Source: a virus. Taken from it: a stretch of DNA of 23,540 nucleotides. The first letter of the stretch is position 1, and each line of letters starts with the position of its first letter. The DNA lies in the IMG/VR virus record IMGVR_UViG_3300042336_000048, positions 1 to 23,540 of that record, one strand, 5' to 3'. A model generated the notes under the pieces. That model was not told where the DNA came from, ran no database searches, and saw only the letters and a program-made list of their open reading frames with translations. Shown here piece after piece: positions 15,124 to 22,425 of the stretch. The translations under genes were made by a program, and so were the position numbers.

Positions 15124-15392
15124 GCGTTTTTCATCCAAGTGTCAATGTGCTCTTTAGACCATAAACAAGCGTAGTTTTGATTCAAAGTTTTAAGATTGTG
15201 AGCATGAATTTGTTGCAGCGCACTCAACTTACCGCCTTCTGTTTTCAACTCCACGAACCATGTGCGGCCATTGGGTAAGCAAACTATACGGTCTGTCACG
15301 CCGCGCTGTGTAGGGCTGCGAAACTTGTACGTGATGCCGCCAAGGGTCTTAACCGCCCAGATAAAATATTTTTCTACTTCTTTTTCTAACAT
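15120..15392 (-). CDS. VRR-NUC domain nuclease
   Basis: The start at 15392 (MLEKEVEKYFIWAV) is chosen because AGGAG lies 9 bases upstream; longer versions would extend into the promoter. The 90-residue protein is a single VRR-NUC domain of the PD-(D/E)XK superfamily. Active-site residues are D34 (in Gly-Val-Thr-Asp), E48 and K50 (in Val-Glu-Leu-Lys), with the conserved Q60 in LSALQQ. Stand-alone VRR-NUC proteins of phages have structure-selective endonuclease activity in the family, possibly on Holliday-like junctions. It is the first gene of the leftward operon and couples to the helicase by ATGA. Confidence 0.88.
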   Translation of the reverse strand: MLEKEVEKYFIWAVKTLGGITYKFRSPTQRGVTDRIVCLPNGRTWFVELKTEGGKLSALQQIHAHNLKTLNQNYACLWSKEHIDTWMKNA

Positions 15393-15418
15393 AGTGTATT
15401 CTCCTGTTTGTGTAAAAG

Positions 15419-15448
15419 AATATAACACATTAAAAATAAATTGCACAA
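15419..15448 (-). promoter_or_regulatory. Leftward promoter for VRR-NUC/helicase operon
   Basis: On the minus strand a -35-like TTGTGC (15443-15448) is separated by 18 bases from TATATT (15419-15424), with an extended -10 TG one base upstream (TGTTATATT). The likely start point is in the short leader before the AGGAG of the nuclease gene. The -35 lies inside the palindrome. Confidence 0.6.
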
Positions 15449-15469
15449 CAATTATTTTTGTGCTACAGT
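15441..15469 (+). promoter_or_regulatory. Rightward promoter for replication module
   Basis: TTGCAC (15441-15446), a 17-base spacer and TACAGT (15464-15469) with an extended -10 TG (TGCTACAGT). The ATG of the DUF2800 gene is 33 bases downstream of the -10, after AAAGGA. No other promoter of similar quality is seen before the replication genes. Confidence 0.65.
15443..15463. promoter_or_regulatory. Near-perfect palindrome, probable operator
   Basis: Two 10-base arms flank one central base: left GCACAACAAT and right ATTTTTGTGC. Nine of ten positions pair; only the seventh differs. It covers the -35 region of both divergent promoters and runs to the extended -10 TG of the rightward one. This geometry suits binding of a dimeric repressor that shuts both operons. 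The protein that binds it is not in the window. Confidence 0.6.
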
Positions 15470-15501
15470 GGAATCTCAATCAATAAAGTAAAGGAAATTA
15501 A

Positions 15502-16638
15502 ATGACCATAGTTACAGCCCACAGCCGAGTTGTCGGCGGTTCAACAGCCAAGCGTGTGATTGCTTGCCCAGGCTCAGTTGCTCTATGCGACACAATGCCA
15601 CCAAAGCCAAGTAGCAAATACGCAGACGAAGGCACCTTATTACATAACATTATTTCCGAAGTGCTTGAAACAGACAAAGCGCCTATTGAGTTCTTAGGCA
15701 CTAAGTACAACGACGTGGTGTTTACCAAAGAATTACTAGAGGACAAGCTGTTTCCAGCCTTGGACTTGTTAGATGAAGTTGACCCTAAGAAGGAGATGGA
15801 ATATGCAACTGAAACTCGCGTTGGCTTTGGCAATTATCTTCCTGATGTGTTTGGTAGTACCGATCTCCTTGGTCGTCTTGGGTCAAGAGCTATCGTCTTG
15901 GATTGGAAGTTTGGTGACGGTGTAACCGTTACGGCTGAAGAAAACGAACAGTTGATGTTTTACGCAGCTGCAGCCATGCGCACCAAAGAGTCACAATGGG
16001 TGTTTGAGGGTGTGACTGAGATTGAGTGCATCATTATTCAACCACCTGAGATTCGTCGCTGGGTGACAACACCCGAGCGCATTAAAGCGTTTGAAAATCA
16101 ACTTAAGATGGCCGTGCAAATTGCACAAAAGCCTGACGCACCATTGAGTCATGGCGACCACTGCCGTTGGTGTGCTGCCAAGCCTGTCTGTCCTAACATG
16201 ACAGGTGCAGTAGACCGTGCCTTAGCCCTGGCTATTGGCGACATTGATGCCATGCAAATCAGTCACTATCTCAAGCAAGCGGATATGTTAGAGCAGTGGG
16301 TTACAGACTTACGCGCCCTAGCCCACACTATGTTAGAGGCTGGTGCAATTGTGCCAGAATGGAAATTGGTTGCTAAACGTGCCACACGTCAATGGGTAGA
16401 TGAAGAATTGGCAGCCAAAGCACTAGCTCAGGATATGAGCCAAGACGAGTTGTATACTAAGAAATTACTGTCGCCTGCTCAAGCAGAAAAGATACTTAAG
16501 AAGGCGAAAAAAGAATTACCCGCTAGTCATGTAGTTGCGATTAGCTCAGGTAGTACGTTGGCACCCGTGGATGATCCACGCCCAGCGGTGTTGCAAATCG
16601 GGCAGCAGTTGACCGCAGCCCTCTCTAAACTTCAATAA
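15502..16638 (+). CDS. DUF2800 family PD-(D/E)XK nuclease (Cas4/RecB-like)
   Basis: A 378-residue protein with a RecB/Cas4-type nuclease layout. The N-terminus has Cys22 (and Cys29) in ACPGSVALC and an early Gly-Thr-Leu-Leu-His at 44-48 (His48, the usual conserved His). The nuclease core has Gly-Ser-Thr-Asp121, Leu-Asp134-Trp-Lys136 (the D-x-K pair), and Gln150-Leu-Met-Phe-Tyr154. A C-terminal cluster, Cys221, Cys224, Cys230 in HCRWCAAKPVC, completes a four-cysteine set as in iron-sulphur nucleases. DUF2800 genes recur at the head of phage replication modules. It likely acts in phage recombination or DNA-end processing. AAAGGA precedes the ATG. Confidence 0.88.
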   Translation: MTIVTAHSRVVGGSTAKRVIACPGSVALCDTMPPKPSSKYADEGTLLHNIISEVLETDKAPIEFLGTKYNDVVFTKELLEDKLFPALDLLDEVDPKKEMEYATETRVGFGNYLPDVFGSTDLLGRLGSRAIVLDWKFGDGVTVTAEENEQLMFYAAAAMRTKESQWVFEGVTEIECIIIQPPEIRRWVTTPERIKAFENQLKMAVQIAQKPDAPLSHGDHCRWCAAKPVCPNMTGAVDRALALAIGDIDAMQISHYLKQADMLEQWVTDLRALAHTMLEAGAIVPEWKLVAKRATRQWVDEELAAKALAQDMSQDELYTKKLLSPAQAEKILKKAKKELPASHVVAISSGSTLAPVDDPRPAVLQIGQQLTAALSKLQ

Positions 16639-16649
16639 AGGAATCAATC

Positions 16650-17306
16650 ATGTCAAATTTAGTAACTTTCGGTTCAGGTAACTTACCTTCAGTAGCATCA
16701 TTAACAACAGCCTTGCGCTCCATTGAAACTGAAATCGGCCCTATGGGTGTCGTTATCATCAAGATGGATAAGACAGGTCACTGGGTGTTCGGTGCAGATC
16801 AAACAGAAATCGAGGACGACAGCCTTTGGGCGGTCAATCCATTCTCATTCGTGCATGGTTTTATTGCATGGGGTGATGGTGAAGTTCTTGGTGAAAAGAT
16901 GGTATCTGTATCACAACCTTTGCCTGAGCTAGACGCTGCGCCACCTAACGCTAAGAAAGGTTGGGAGTCACAGGTTGGTCTATCTTTGAAGTGCATCTCA
17001 GGTGAAGATAAGGGCATGGAAGCACGCTATACAACAACTTCGGTTGGCGGTAAGCGTTCTGTTCAAGCCCTGGCTGTGGCCATCGCTACGCAAGTAGAGA
17101 AGGATCAAACCAAGCCAGTACCAGTGGTGCTACTCAAGAAAGAGCATTACACGCACAAGTCCTATGGTCGCATTTTCACGCCAGTATTTGACATCCAAGA
17201 ATGGGTGACGATGGATGTGGAAGCCGCGCCTGCGGATGCGCCTAAGATTGAAGCACCGCAAGCTGAAGAAGCTGCGCCTGCATCAACACGTCGCCGTCGT
17301 AGTTAA
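16650..17306 (+). CDS. Putative ssDNA-binding protein (DUF2815-like)
   Basis: A 218-residue protein, AAGGA 10 bases upstream. Its place directly after the DUF2800 nuclease is where DUF2815-type proteins, predicted ssDNA-binding, usually sit. The N-terminal two-thirds are beta-rich with a KMDKTGHWVFGA strand, a Trp/Phe-rich WAVNPFSFVHGFIAWG segment and a conserved-looking KKGWESQVGLSLKC block. The C-terminal tail (from about residue 190) is Ala/Pro/Glu-rich and ends Thr-Arg-Arg-Arg-Arg-Ser. The basic end differs from the acidic tip of cellular SSB. An ssDNA-binding role in replication is likely, but sequence alone is not decisive. Confidence 0.72.
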   Translation: MSNLVTFGSGNLPSVASLTTALRSIETEIGPMGVVIIKMDKTGHWVFGADQTEIEDDSLWAVNPFSFVHGFIAWGDGEVLGEKMVSVSQPLPELDAAPPNAKKGWESQVGLSLKCISGEDKGMEARYTTTSVGGKRSVQALAVAIATQVEKDQTKPVPVVLLKKEHYTHKSYGRIFTPVFDIQEWVTMDVEAAPADAPKIEAPQAEEAAPASTRRRRS

Positions 17307-17310
17307 CCAA

Positions 17311-17383
17311 TAGGGGTGAAAGCGGATGGTGGCTGCAAACAGGCTACCGACTCTAGCGCCACTGCAGCGAGTAGCCCCGCCTA
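17311..17383 (+). ncRNA. Candidate structured RNA with pseudoknot (intergenic)
   Basis: The 97-base gap between the putative ssDNA-binding gene and the next gene can form two perfect 6-bp helices that interleave: GCTGCA (17332-17337) with TGCAGC (17363-17368), and GGCTAC (17342-17347) with GTAGCC (17371-17376). An outer GCGG (17322-17325) with CCGC (17377-17380) continues the second helix, and TAG/CTA (17311-17313 with 17381-17383) may close it. GTGGC/GCCAC (17329-17333 with 17358-17362) is an alternative. It could be a cis-regulatory RNA of the replication operon. Not matched to a known class. Confidence 0.45.
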
Positions 17384-17403
17384 CAGTAAAGTAAAGGACA
17401 ACA

Positions 17404-18039
17404 ATGAGTTTTTTAGTAGCTAACATACCACCGGTCAAATGCTTTGTACGTAAAGAGTTCTTGTATAACCACGAACAAGGTCACGGTGAGTTAGAGCCTT
17501 GCGTATGGATGACGGCCAAGGCTATCAAAGGTCAAGCGTTTCGTATTGAGTCTATGTTGACCAACTACGGCGCGCTGTACGACAAATTGCCTATTCACGC
17601 CTACGTATGGAAAGAAGTAACTGATCCGCTACCATTGGACCATTTGCAGATATGGGACTGCTTGTCTTACGACATGGCGGTGATTGAGAAGTCCAATTTG
17701 CGCGGTTTAAAGGTTAAGTATTTTGGTAAGGGTAAGCAGTTTCACTTTGGTAACTACTTGTTCACCATTGACTTTGCCAGCCCTGATGCTAACCGCATTG
17801 ACACCAGCTTTAGCGAAGGTGTCGAGGAGCACAAGTCATACAATTTTATTAAGCTAGACAATGGCCAATTTGCTTGTCAGCCTAACAACAGGTGTCTTTG
17901 GTACGATGTATCTCTTGTACCTGCCGTACTTAAAACCCCTGACTTCAAGATACCAACTGAAGTCTACAGTGTAGAAAACCACGCCAAGTGGACTGCCAAA
18001 GATGAATGGTTCTATAGCTTTGTTGAGATAAAAGAATGA
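17404..18039 (+). CDS. Conserved phage protein of unknown function (replication operon)
   Basis: A 211-residue protein, AAAGGA 6 bases before ATG. It begins MSFLVANIPPVKCFVRKEFL and contains characteristic blocks: RIESMLTNYGALYDKLPIHA (about 47-66), a Leu-Gln-Ile-Trp-Asp-Cys-Leu-Ser segment, GNYLFTIDFASPD (about 116-128) and a NGQFACQPNNRCLWYD block (about 152-167). Proteins with this arrangement are conserved next to polA-type genes in phages of proteobacteria; no function is established. It couples to the polymerase gene by ATGA, suggesting a replication-accessory role. No catalytic motif is seen. Confidence 0.75.
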   Translation: MSFLVANIPPVKCFVRKEFLYNHEQGHGELEPCVWMTAKAIKGQAFRIESMLTNYGALYDKLPIHAYVWKEVTDPLPLDHLQIWDCLSYDMAVIEKSNLRGLKVKYFGKGKQFHFGNYLFTIDFASPDANRIDTSFSEGVEEHKSYNFIKLDNGQFACQPNNRCLWYDVSLVPAVLKTPDFKIPTEVYSVENHAKWTAKDEWFYSFVEIKE

Positions 18040-19979
18040 TTCTTTGGTTAGACTTTGAAACCCGTAGCCGTTGCGACTTACCTAGTCGCGGCGTCTACAA
18101 CTACGCTCAAGACGGTAGCACCGATGTGCTCTGCATGAGCTATGCCTTTGACGATGAGGATGTCCAGACTTGGACACCTGATCAACCTTTTCCTGATGCA
18201 GTACGTAACCACAAGGGTCAAATCAGGGCGCACAACGCAGCCTTTGAGCGACTTATTTTCTGGTACGTGCTCCAAATCAATTACAACCTAGAGCAGTTCT
18301 ACTGCACCGCCACGCAAGCCCGTGCTAATTGCGCGCCTGGTTCGCTTGACGATGTGGGTCGTTTTGCTTCGGTGTCCATGAAGAAGGATCACCGTGGCTC
18401 ACAGTTGATACGCCTGCTATCCATCCCTAAGGCTGATGGCACGTTTAACACCGACCCTGACCTAATGGCTGAGATGGTCGCCTATTGCGAACAAGACGTT
18501 CGTGCCATGCGAGCCATCTCATTGGCCATGCGTGAGCTATCCAACGAGGAGTTGCTTGATTACCACGTCAGCGAGCGCATCAATGACCGCGGTGTATTGC
18601 TCGACAAACCCTTGGCTGAGGCAGCCGTGCGCTACGCAGGCGAGGAGTTGGCTGAGATTGAGAACCTCGTGGCTGAGATTACTGAGGGTGAAATCACTTC
18701 CGTACGCAGTCCTCGCATGAGAGAATGGGTGCTTGCCCGTGTGGGCGACCAAGCCAAGAAACTGATGGAGAGCTACAAAGATGGCGAGAAGAAATATTCA
18801 ATCGACAAAACAGTTCGAGCTAACCTACTTATTCTTGCTGATGAAAACCCCGATGAAATACCGGCGGAAGTTGCAGATGTTATCCAATGTGCGGACGACC
18901 TATGGGCGTCTAGTGTTGCAAAATTCAAGAGATTAGCGGAGTTAGCAGATGAAGAAGATTCAAGAGTTAGAGGAGCATTTGTCTTTGCTGGTGGAAGTGC
19001 CACTGGACGTGCTTCAAGCTATGGAGCGCAAGTACACAACTTCACACGAAAGTGTGCCAAAGATCCTGAAAGCGTTAGACACGCTATGGTTAGAAGTCAC
19101 GCAATCGTGCCGACCTACGGACGACGCGTTACGGACGTCCTCAAAGGAATGCTACGTCCCTCACTCATACCCGAACGGGGAAAATCATTAGTCGTTGCTG
19201 ACTGGGCTGCGATTGAGGCTAGGGTAAACCCTTGGTTATCCAACTGCGAAGCAGGAGAGCGTAAGCTAGAGTTGTTCCGCCAAGGCGAAGATGTCTACAA
19301 GGTCAACGCATCTGCCACGTTCCATGTGCCTGTTGAGGCTGTCAATGGCGACCAACGTCAGATTGGTAAGGTTCAAGAGCTTGCTTGCGGATTTGCAGGT
19401 GGTGTGGGCGCCTTTGCTGCGATGGGTCGAGCTTATGGCATCCTATTGCCTGAGGCTGAAGCCAAGCGCATGGTTAATGGCTGGCGCCTGGCTAACTCAT
19501 GGGCGGTTCCCTACTGGCAGAACCTTGAGAGCGCCTATACACGGGCGATGCGCAACAAAGGCCATGAGTTTGGCGCAGGTCGTGTGACCTATTTGTATGA
19601 TGGTTTACACCTATGGTACGCACTTCCGAGTGGTCGTGTGCTATGCTATCCATTCGCCAAATTAGACGCAGATGGAGTGACTTATGCCAAAGCCTCATGG
19701 AAGCCAGCAGCCGATGCTAAAGAGTGGCCAAGAGCTAGATTATGGAAAGGATTGGCTTGTGAGAACATCACTCAAGCCGTGGCTAACGATCTGTTACGTT
19801 ACAGTCTGCGCCATCTCGATGATGTGGTCTTACACGTCCACGACGAGATAGTTATTGAAACCAGCGACCCTGAATTTGCAACAAAAGAAATGGAGCGTGT
19901 CATGTGTTCAACGCCTGAGTGGGCTAATGGCATCCCAATGAACATTGAAGTACAGACCATGACACGGTACGGTAAGTAA
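18036..19979 (+). CDS. Family A DNA polymerase with 3'-5' exonuclease domain
   Basis: A 647-residue polymerase I-like enzyme. Exonuclease: exo I DFE (D6, E8), exo II as HNAAFE with N67 and E71 where E. coli Pol I has Asp, and exo III YCEQD (Y150, D154). Polymerase: a TGR-x-SS block at 323-328, motif A ADWAAIEAR (D389, E394, R396), motif B from R441 and K445 to Gly-Gly (455-456), motif C HDE (602-604). Counting from K445 (Pol I K758), position 762 is Leu449 and position 766 is Phe453. It replicates the phage genome with the primase/helicase. Arg and Gly codon use shifts (AGA, CGA, GGA) between about 18,780 and 19,200. Confidence 0.93.
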   Translation: MILWLDFETRSRCDLPSRGVYNYAQDGSTDVLCMSYAFDDEDVQTWTPDQPFPDAVRNHKGQIRAHNAAFERLIFWYVLQINYNLEQFYCTATQARANCAPGSLDDVGRFASVSMKKDHRGSQLIRLLSIPKADGTFNTDPDLMAEMVAYCEQDVRAMRAISLAMRELSNEELLDYHVSERINDRGVLLDKPLAEAAVRYAGEELAEIENLVAEITEGEITSVRSPRMREWVLARVGDQAKKLMESYKDGEKKYSIDKTVRANLLILADENPDEIPAEVADVIQCADDLWASSVAKFKRLAELADEEDSRVRGAFVFAGGSATGRASSYGAQVHNFTRKCAKDPESVRHAMVRSHAIVPTYGRRVTDVLKGMLRPSLIPERGKSLVVADWAAIEARVNPWLSNCEAGERKLELFRQGEDVYKVNASATFHVPVEAVNGDQRQIGKVQELACGFAGGVGAFAAMGRAYGILLPEAEAKRMVNGWRLANSWAVPYWQNLESAYTRAMRNKGHEFGAGRVTYLYDGLHLWYALPSGRVLCYPFAKLDADGVTYAKASWKPAADAKEWPRARLWKGLACENITQAVANDLLRYSLRHLDDVVLHVHDEIVIETSDPEFATKEMERVMCSTPEWANGIPMNIEVQTMTRYGK

Positions 19980-20008
19980 AAAAAAGCCCCTAGTGAGTGC
20001 TAGGGGCT
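19976..20008 (-). terminator. Hairpin with antisense-facing T-tract
   Basis: A perfect 9-bp stem (AGCCCCTAG / CTAGGGGCT, six-base loop) lies at 19985-20008 in the gap between polymerase and primase. An eight-or-more A run precedes it on the + strand, so in - strand transcripts the hairpin is followed by a U tract: an intrinsic terminator for antisense RNA. In the + direction no T tract follows, so it is not expected to stop the replication operon. Confidence 0.65.
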
Positions 20009-20030
20009 AATCAACAACAGAGGATAACAA

Positions 20031-22331
20031 ATGAATTTCATAGAATATATCACAAAACTAGCACCAGAGGGTGAAACTGCCCTTGTTGTACGTCAAAAGC
20101 CTGTCCTAAAGGATGGTGAGCTACAGTTCCATGCTGATGGCGCTATCAAGTGCACATGGCCTGCGTTCTTGCCAAGCACCAAGATTAAGAAAGGTGAGGC
20201 TTGGTACGTGAACACTGCCAGCTTTATCGTTGACCGCTTCCAAGATGGTAAGGTCAGCGCCTCTGCTGCCAACTGCGAGTACGTCTTGTTTATGATGTTA
20301 GACGACATCGGCACCAAGTCTAAGATTCCACCGCTTGAACCGACATGGATTCTCGAAACGTCTGAGGGCAACTTCCAATGGGGTTACGCATTCAGTGAGC
20401 AACCAAACAAGGGCGACTTCACGGCTGCAGTCAAGGCTATTGCTCAAGCAGGCTACACCGATGCAGGCGCTACCAACGCAGTGCGCAACGTGCGGCTGCC
20501 CGGCTCAGTCAATCTCAAGCCCGGACGTAACAACTTCGAGGCTCGCTTGGTTGAGTTCCATCCTACCCGTGAGTACACCCTAGACCAAATCTGTGAGGCT
20601 CTTGATGTGACACCTGCTGAGAGTGACACGGCTACTAGCCCTGTGATTCGTTTAGCCGACACTGGCAAGGACGCAGTGGTCACGTGGATGAACGACAACG
20701 GTATGGTGCTGTCTGCACCTAATGGTGAGGGCTGGATGGGGGTCGTTTGTCCTAACAACGCAGAGCATACCGATGGCAACCCTGAGGCACGCTACAAGCC
20801 ACTTGATCGTTCATTCTGTTGCTTGCACTCACACTGTGTTGATTTAGACTCTAACACGTTTTTGAAGTGGGTCGCTGAGAACGGTGGCCCTGAGGTTCAG
20901 CATGGCCTGCGTGATGAGTTGCTCGCCTCTGTGATGGAGCAGACGCTATCCAAGCTGACCCCAACCGATATGTTCTCAGATGATGCTAACGCTCGCATCG
21001 CTGAGGTAGAGCGCAAAGAACTAGGGCGTGTTGAGAAGGCTCAGTGGTATGAGCGTTTCGCTTATATCCAAGACGATGAGGCCTACTTTGACCTCGTGGA
21101 TAGACGTGAGATTAGTCGCAATACTTTTAACGCTTTGTTCCGTCACATCGAATGCAAGTCCATTCACAGTGGTCAGCGTATCCTGCCGTCTGTTTGCTTT
21201 GATGAGAATAGACAGGCCATGGGCGCCAAGGCTTTGGTTGGTATCACCTACGCCGCAGGTGACTCTATGCTTGTTGCTCGTGATGGTGACGTGTTTGGTA
21301 ATCGTTGGCGTGACGCTCGTCCTGACGTATCCGATGCCCCTGCTGGTGACGTGTCTATGTGGCTTGACCATTGCAAAACCTTAGTTCCTGACGAATCTGA
21401 GTTGAATCACCTGTTCAATATGATGGCCTTCAAGGTGCAACACCCTGAGATTAAGATTAACCATGCTGTTTTACACGCAGGTGACGAAGGCTCAGGCAAA
21501 GACACCTTTTGGGCGCCATTCATTTGGTCTGTCTGTGGCGACCACCTGAAAAACAGAGGTATCATGGATAACGACTCTGTTCATTCTCAGTGGGGCTACC
21601 AACTCGAGTCTGAAGTCCTGTTGATTAACGAATTAAAAGAACCTGATGCCAAAGAGCGCAGAGCGTTGGCGAACAAACTCAAGCCTATCATCGCTGCGCC
21701 CCCTGAGATGTTGCCTATTAACCGCAAGGGTCTGCACCCCTATCAGATGGTGAATCGCCTGTTTGTTTTGGCGTTTAGTAACGACCCTGTGCCTATTTCG
21801 TTGGCTACTCAGGATAGACGTTGGTTCTGCGTGTGGAGCACTGCACCTCGAATGGATGCGTCTGTCGCTCAGAAAATGTGGACTTGGTATAAGTCAGGCG
21901 GTTTCGCCTCGATTGCCAAGTGGTTCTATGCTCGTGACGTGTCTAAGTTCAACCCATCTGCACCGCCGATGTTTACCGAGTTTAAGGCTAACCTAGTCGA
22001 GCATGGTATGAGCATGGCAGAAAGTTACCTCGTTGAGATGCTCAAGAATCGTGTTGGCGAGTTCTCAAAGGGCGTGGTTGGCTCACCATTCCATAGCCTC
22101 TGTGACCGCTTGGCAGGCACAGCACCTAGTGGGGTCAAAGTGCCTCAACAGGCTCTGCTACACGCCCTCAAAGAGGCAGGTTGGATTGATTGCGGTAGGT
22201 TGGCATCGCATGATTACCCAAGCAAAAAGCACATATACGCCTGCCCTGAGATTTATGAAACCACCAAGAAGTCAGACATTAGGCGCATGGTTGAGGAACA
22301 ACCAAGCCCTAAACTGGTAGCTGTGAAGTAA
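20031..22331 (+). CDS. RepB-type primase / SF3-like helicase fusion
   Basis: A 766-residue protein with two parts. N-terminal archaeo-eukaryotic-primase-like (RepB_primase) domain: MLDDIGTK with D91/D92 as metal-binding residues, WILETSEGNFQWGYAF (106-121) and RNVRLPGSVNLKPG (152-165) are typical. A Cys/His cluster follows (C240, H246, C263, C264, H266, H268, C269). C-terminal helicase: Walker A GDEGSGKD (484-491), Walker B-like EVLLINEL (528-535), motif C-like FSND (582-585) and a DRRWF motif (595-599) acting as arginine finger. This resembles DUF5906/SF3 phage helicases. It would prime and unwind DNA for the polymerase upstream. AGAGGA precedes ATG. Confidence 0.85.
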   Translation: MNFIEYITKLAPEGETALVVRQKPVLKDGELQFHADGAIKCTWPAFLPSTKIKKGEAWYVNTASFIVDRFQDGKVSASAANCEYVLFMMLDDIGTKSKIPPLEPTWILETSEGNFQWGYAFSEQPNKGDFTAAVKAIAQAGYTDAGATNAVRNVRLPGSVNLKPGRNNFEARLVEFHPTREYTLDQICEALDVTPAESDTATSPVIRLADTGKDAVVTWMNDNGMVLSAPNGEGWMGVVCPNNAEHTDGNPEARYKPLDRSFCCLHSHCVDLDSNTFLKWVAENGGPEVQHGLRDELLASVMEQTLSKLTPTDMFSDDANARIAEVERKELGRVEKAQWYERFAYIQDDEAYFDLVDRREISRNTFNALFRHIECKSIHSGQRILPSVCFDENRQAMGAKALVGITYAAGDSMLVARDGDVFGNRWRDARPDVSDAPAGDVSMWLDHCKTLVPDESELNHLFNMMAFKVQHPEIKINHAVLHAGDEGSGKDTFWAPFIWSVCGDHLKNRGIMDNDSVHSQWGYQLESEVLLINELKEPDAKERRALANKLKPIIAAPPEMLPINRKGLHPYQMVNRLFVLAFSNDPVPISLATQDRRWFCVWSTAPRMDASVAQKMWTWYKSGGFASIAKWFYARDVSKFNPSAPPMFTEFKANLVEHGMSMAESYLVEMLKNRVGEFSKGVVGSPFHSLCDRLAGTAPSGVKVPQQALLHALKEAGWIDCGRLASHDYPSKKHIYACPEIYETTKKSDIRRMVEEQPSPKLVAVK

Positions 22332-22335
22332 AAAT

Positions 22336-22360
22336 AAAGCCCCTGAACAAGGGGCTTTTT
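22336..22360. terminator. Bidirectional terminator between convergent operons
   Basis: A 9-bp stem (AAAGCCCCT / AGGGGCTTT, loop GAACA) is followed by TTTTT overlapping its 3' arm. The preceding AAAATAAA gives a weaker U tract in the minus direction. It ends the rightward replication operon (stop at 22331) and the leftward small-gene operon (stop at 22363). Its AGCCCC/GGGGCT core is the same as that of the hairpin at 19985-20008. Confidence 0.85.
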
Positions 22361-22362
22361 AG

Positions 22363-22425
22363 TTAGAGGTCTAAGAGTATGATTAAGATTGAGGCGATGA
22401 GCAAAGCACCTATCAATACAATCAT
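22363..22425 (-). CDS. 20-residue membrane micro-protein
   Basis: The ATG overlaps the stop of the upstream gene (ATGA). The product is MIVLIGALLIASILIILLDL, one uninterrupted hydrophobic helix of membrane-spanning length with Asp near its end and no charged residue before it. It is the last gene before the terminator at 22336-22360. Coupling and composition support translation; its size makes chance hard to exclude. It could modulate a membrane protein or be a hydrophobic toxin-like micro-protein. Confidence 0.45.
   Translation of the reverse strand: MIVLIGALLIASILIILLDL

Noticed and set aside
15393-15479. Longer N-terminus for the VRR-NUC protein, starting at 15479.
   Set aside because: It would translate through the promoters and palindrome; the start at 15392 has a strong ribosome site and the natural domain beginning.
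18949-19191. Alternative plus-strand frame within the polymerase gene.
   Set aside because: It crosses the polymerase TGR block and motif A boundary in the wrong frame and has no recognisable motif; the region's odd codon use probably keeps it open.
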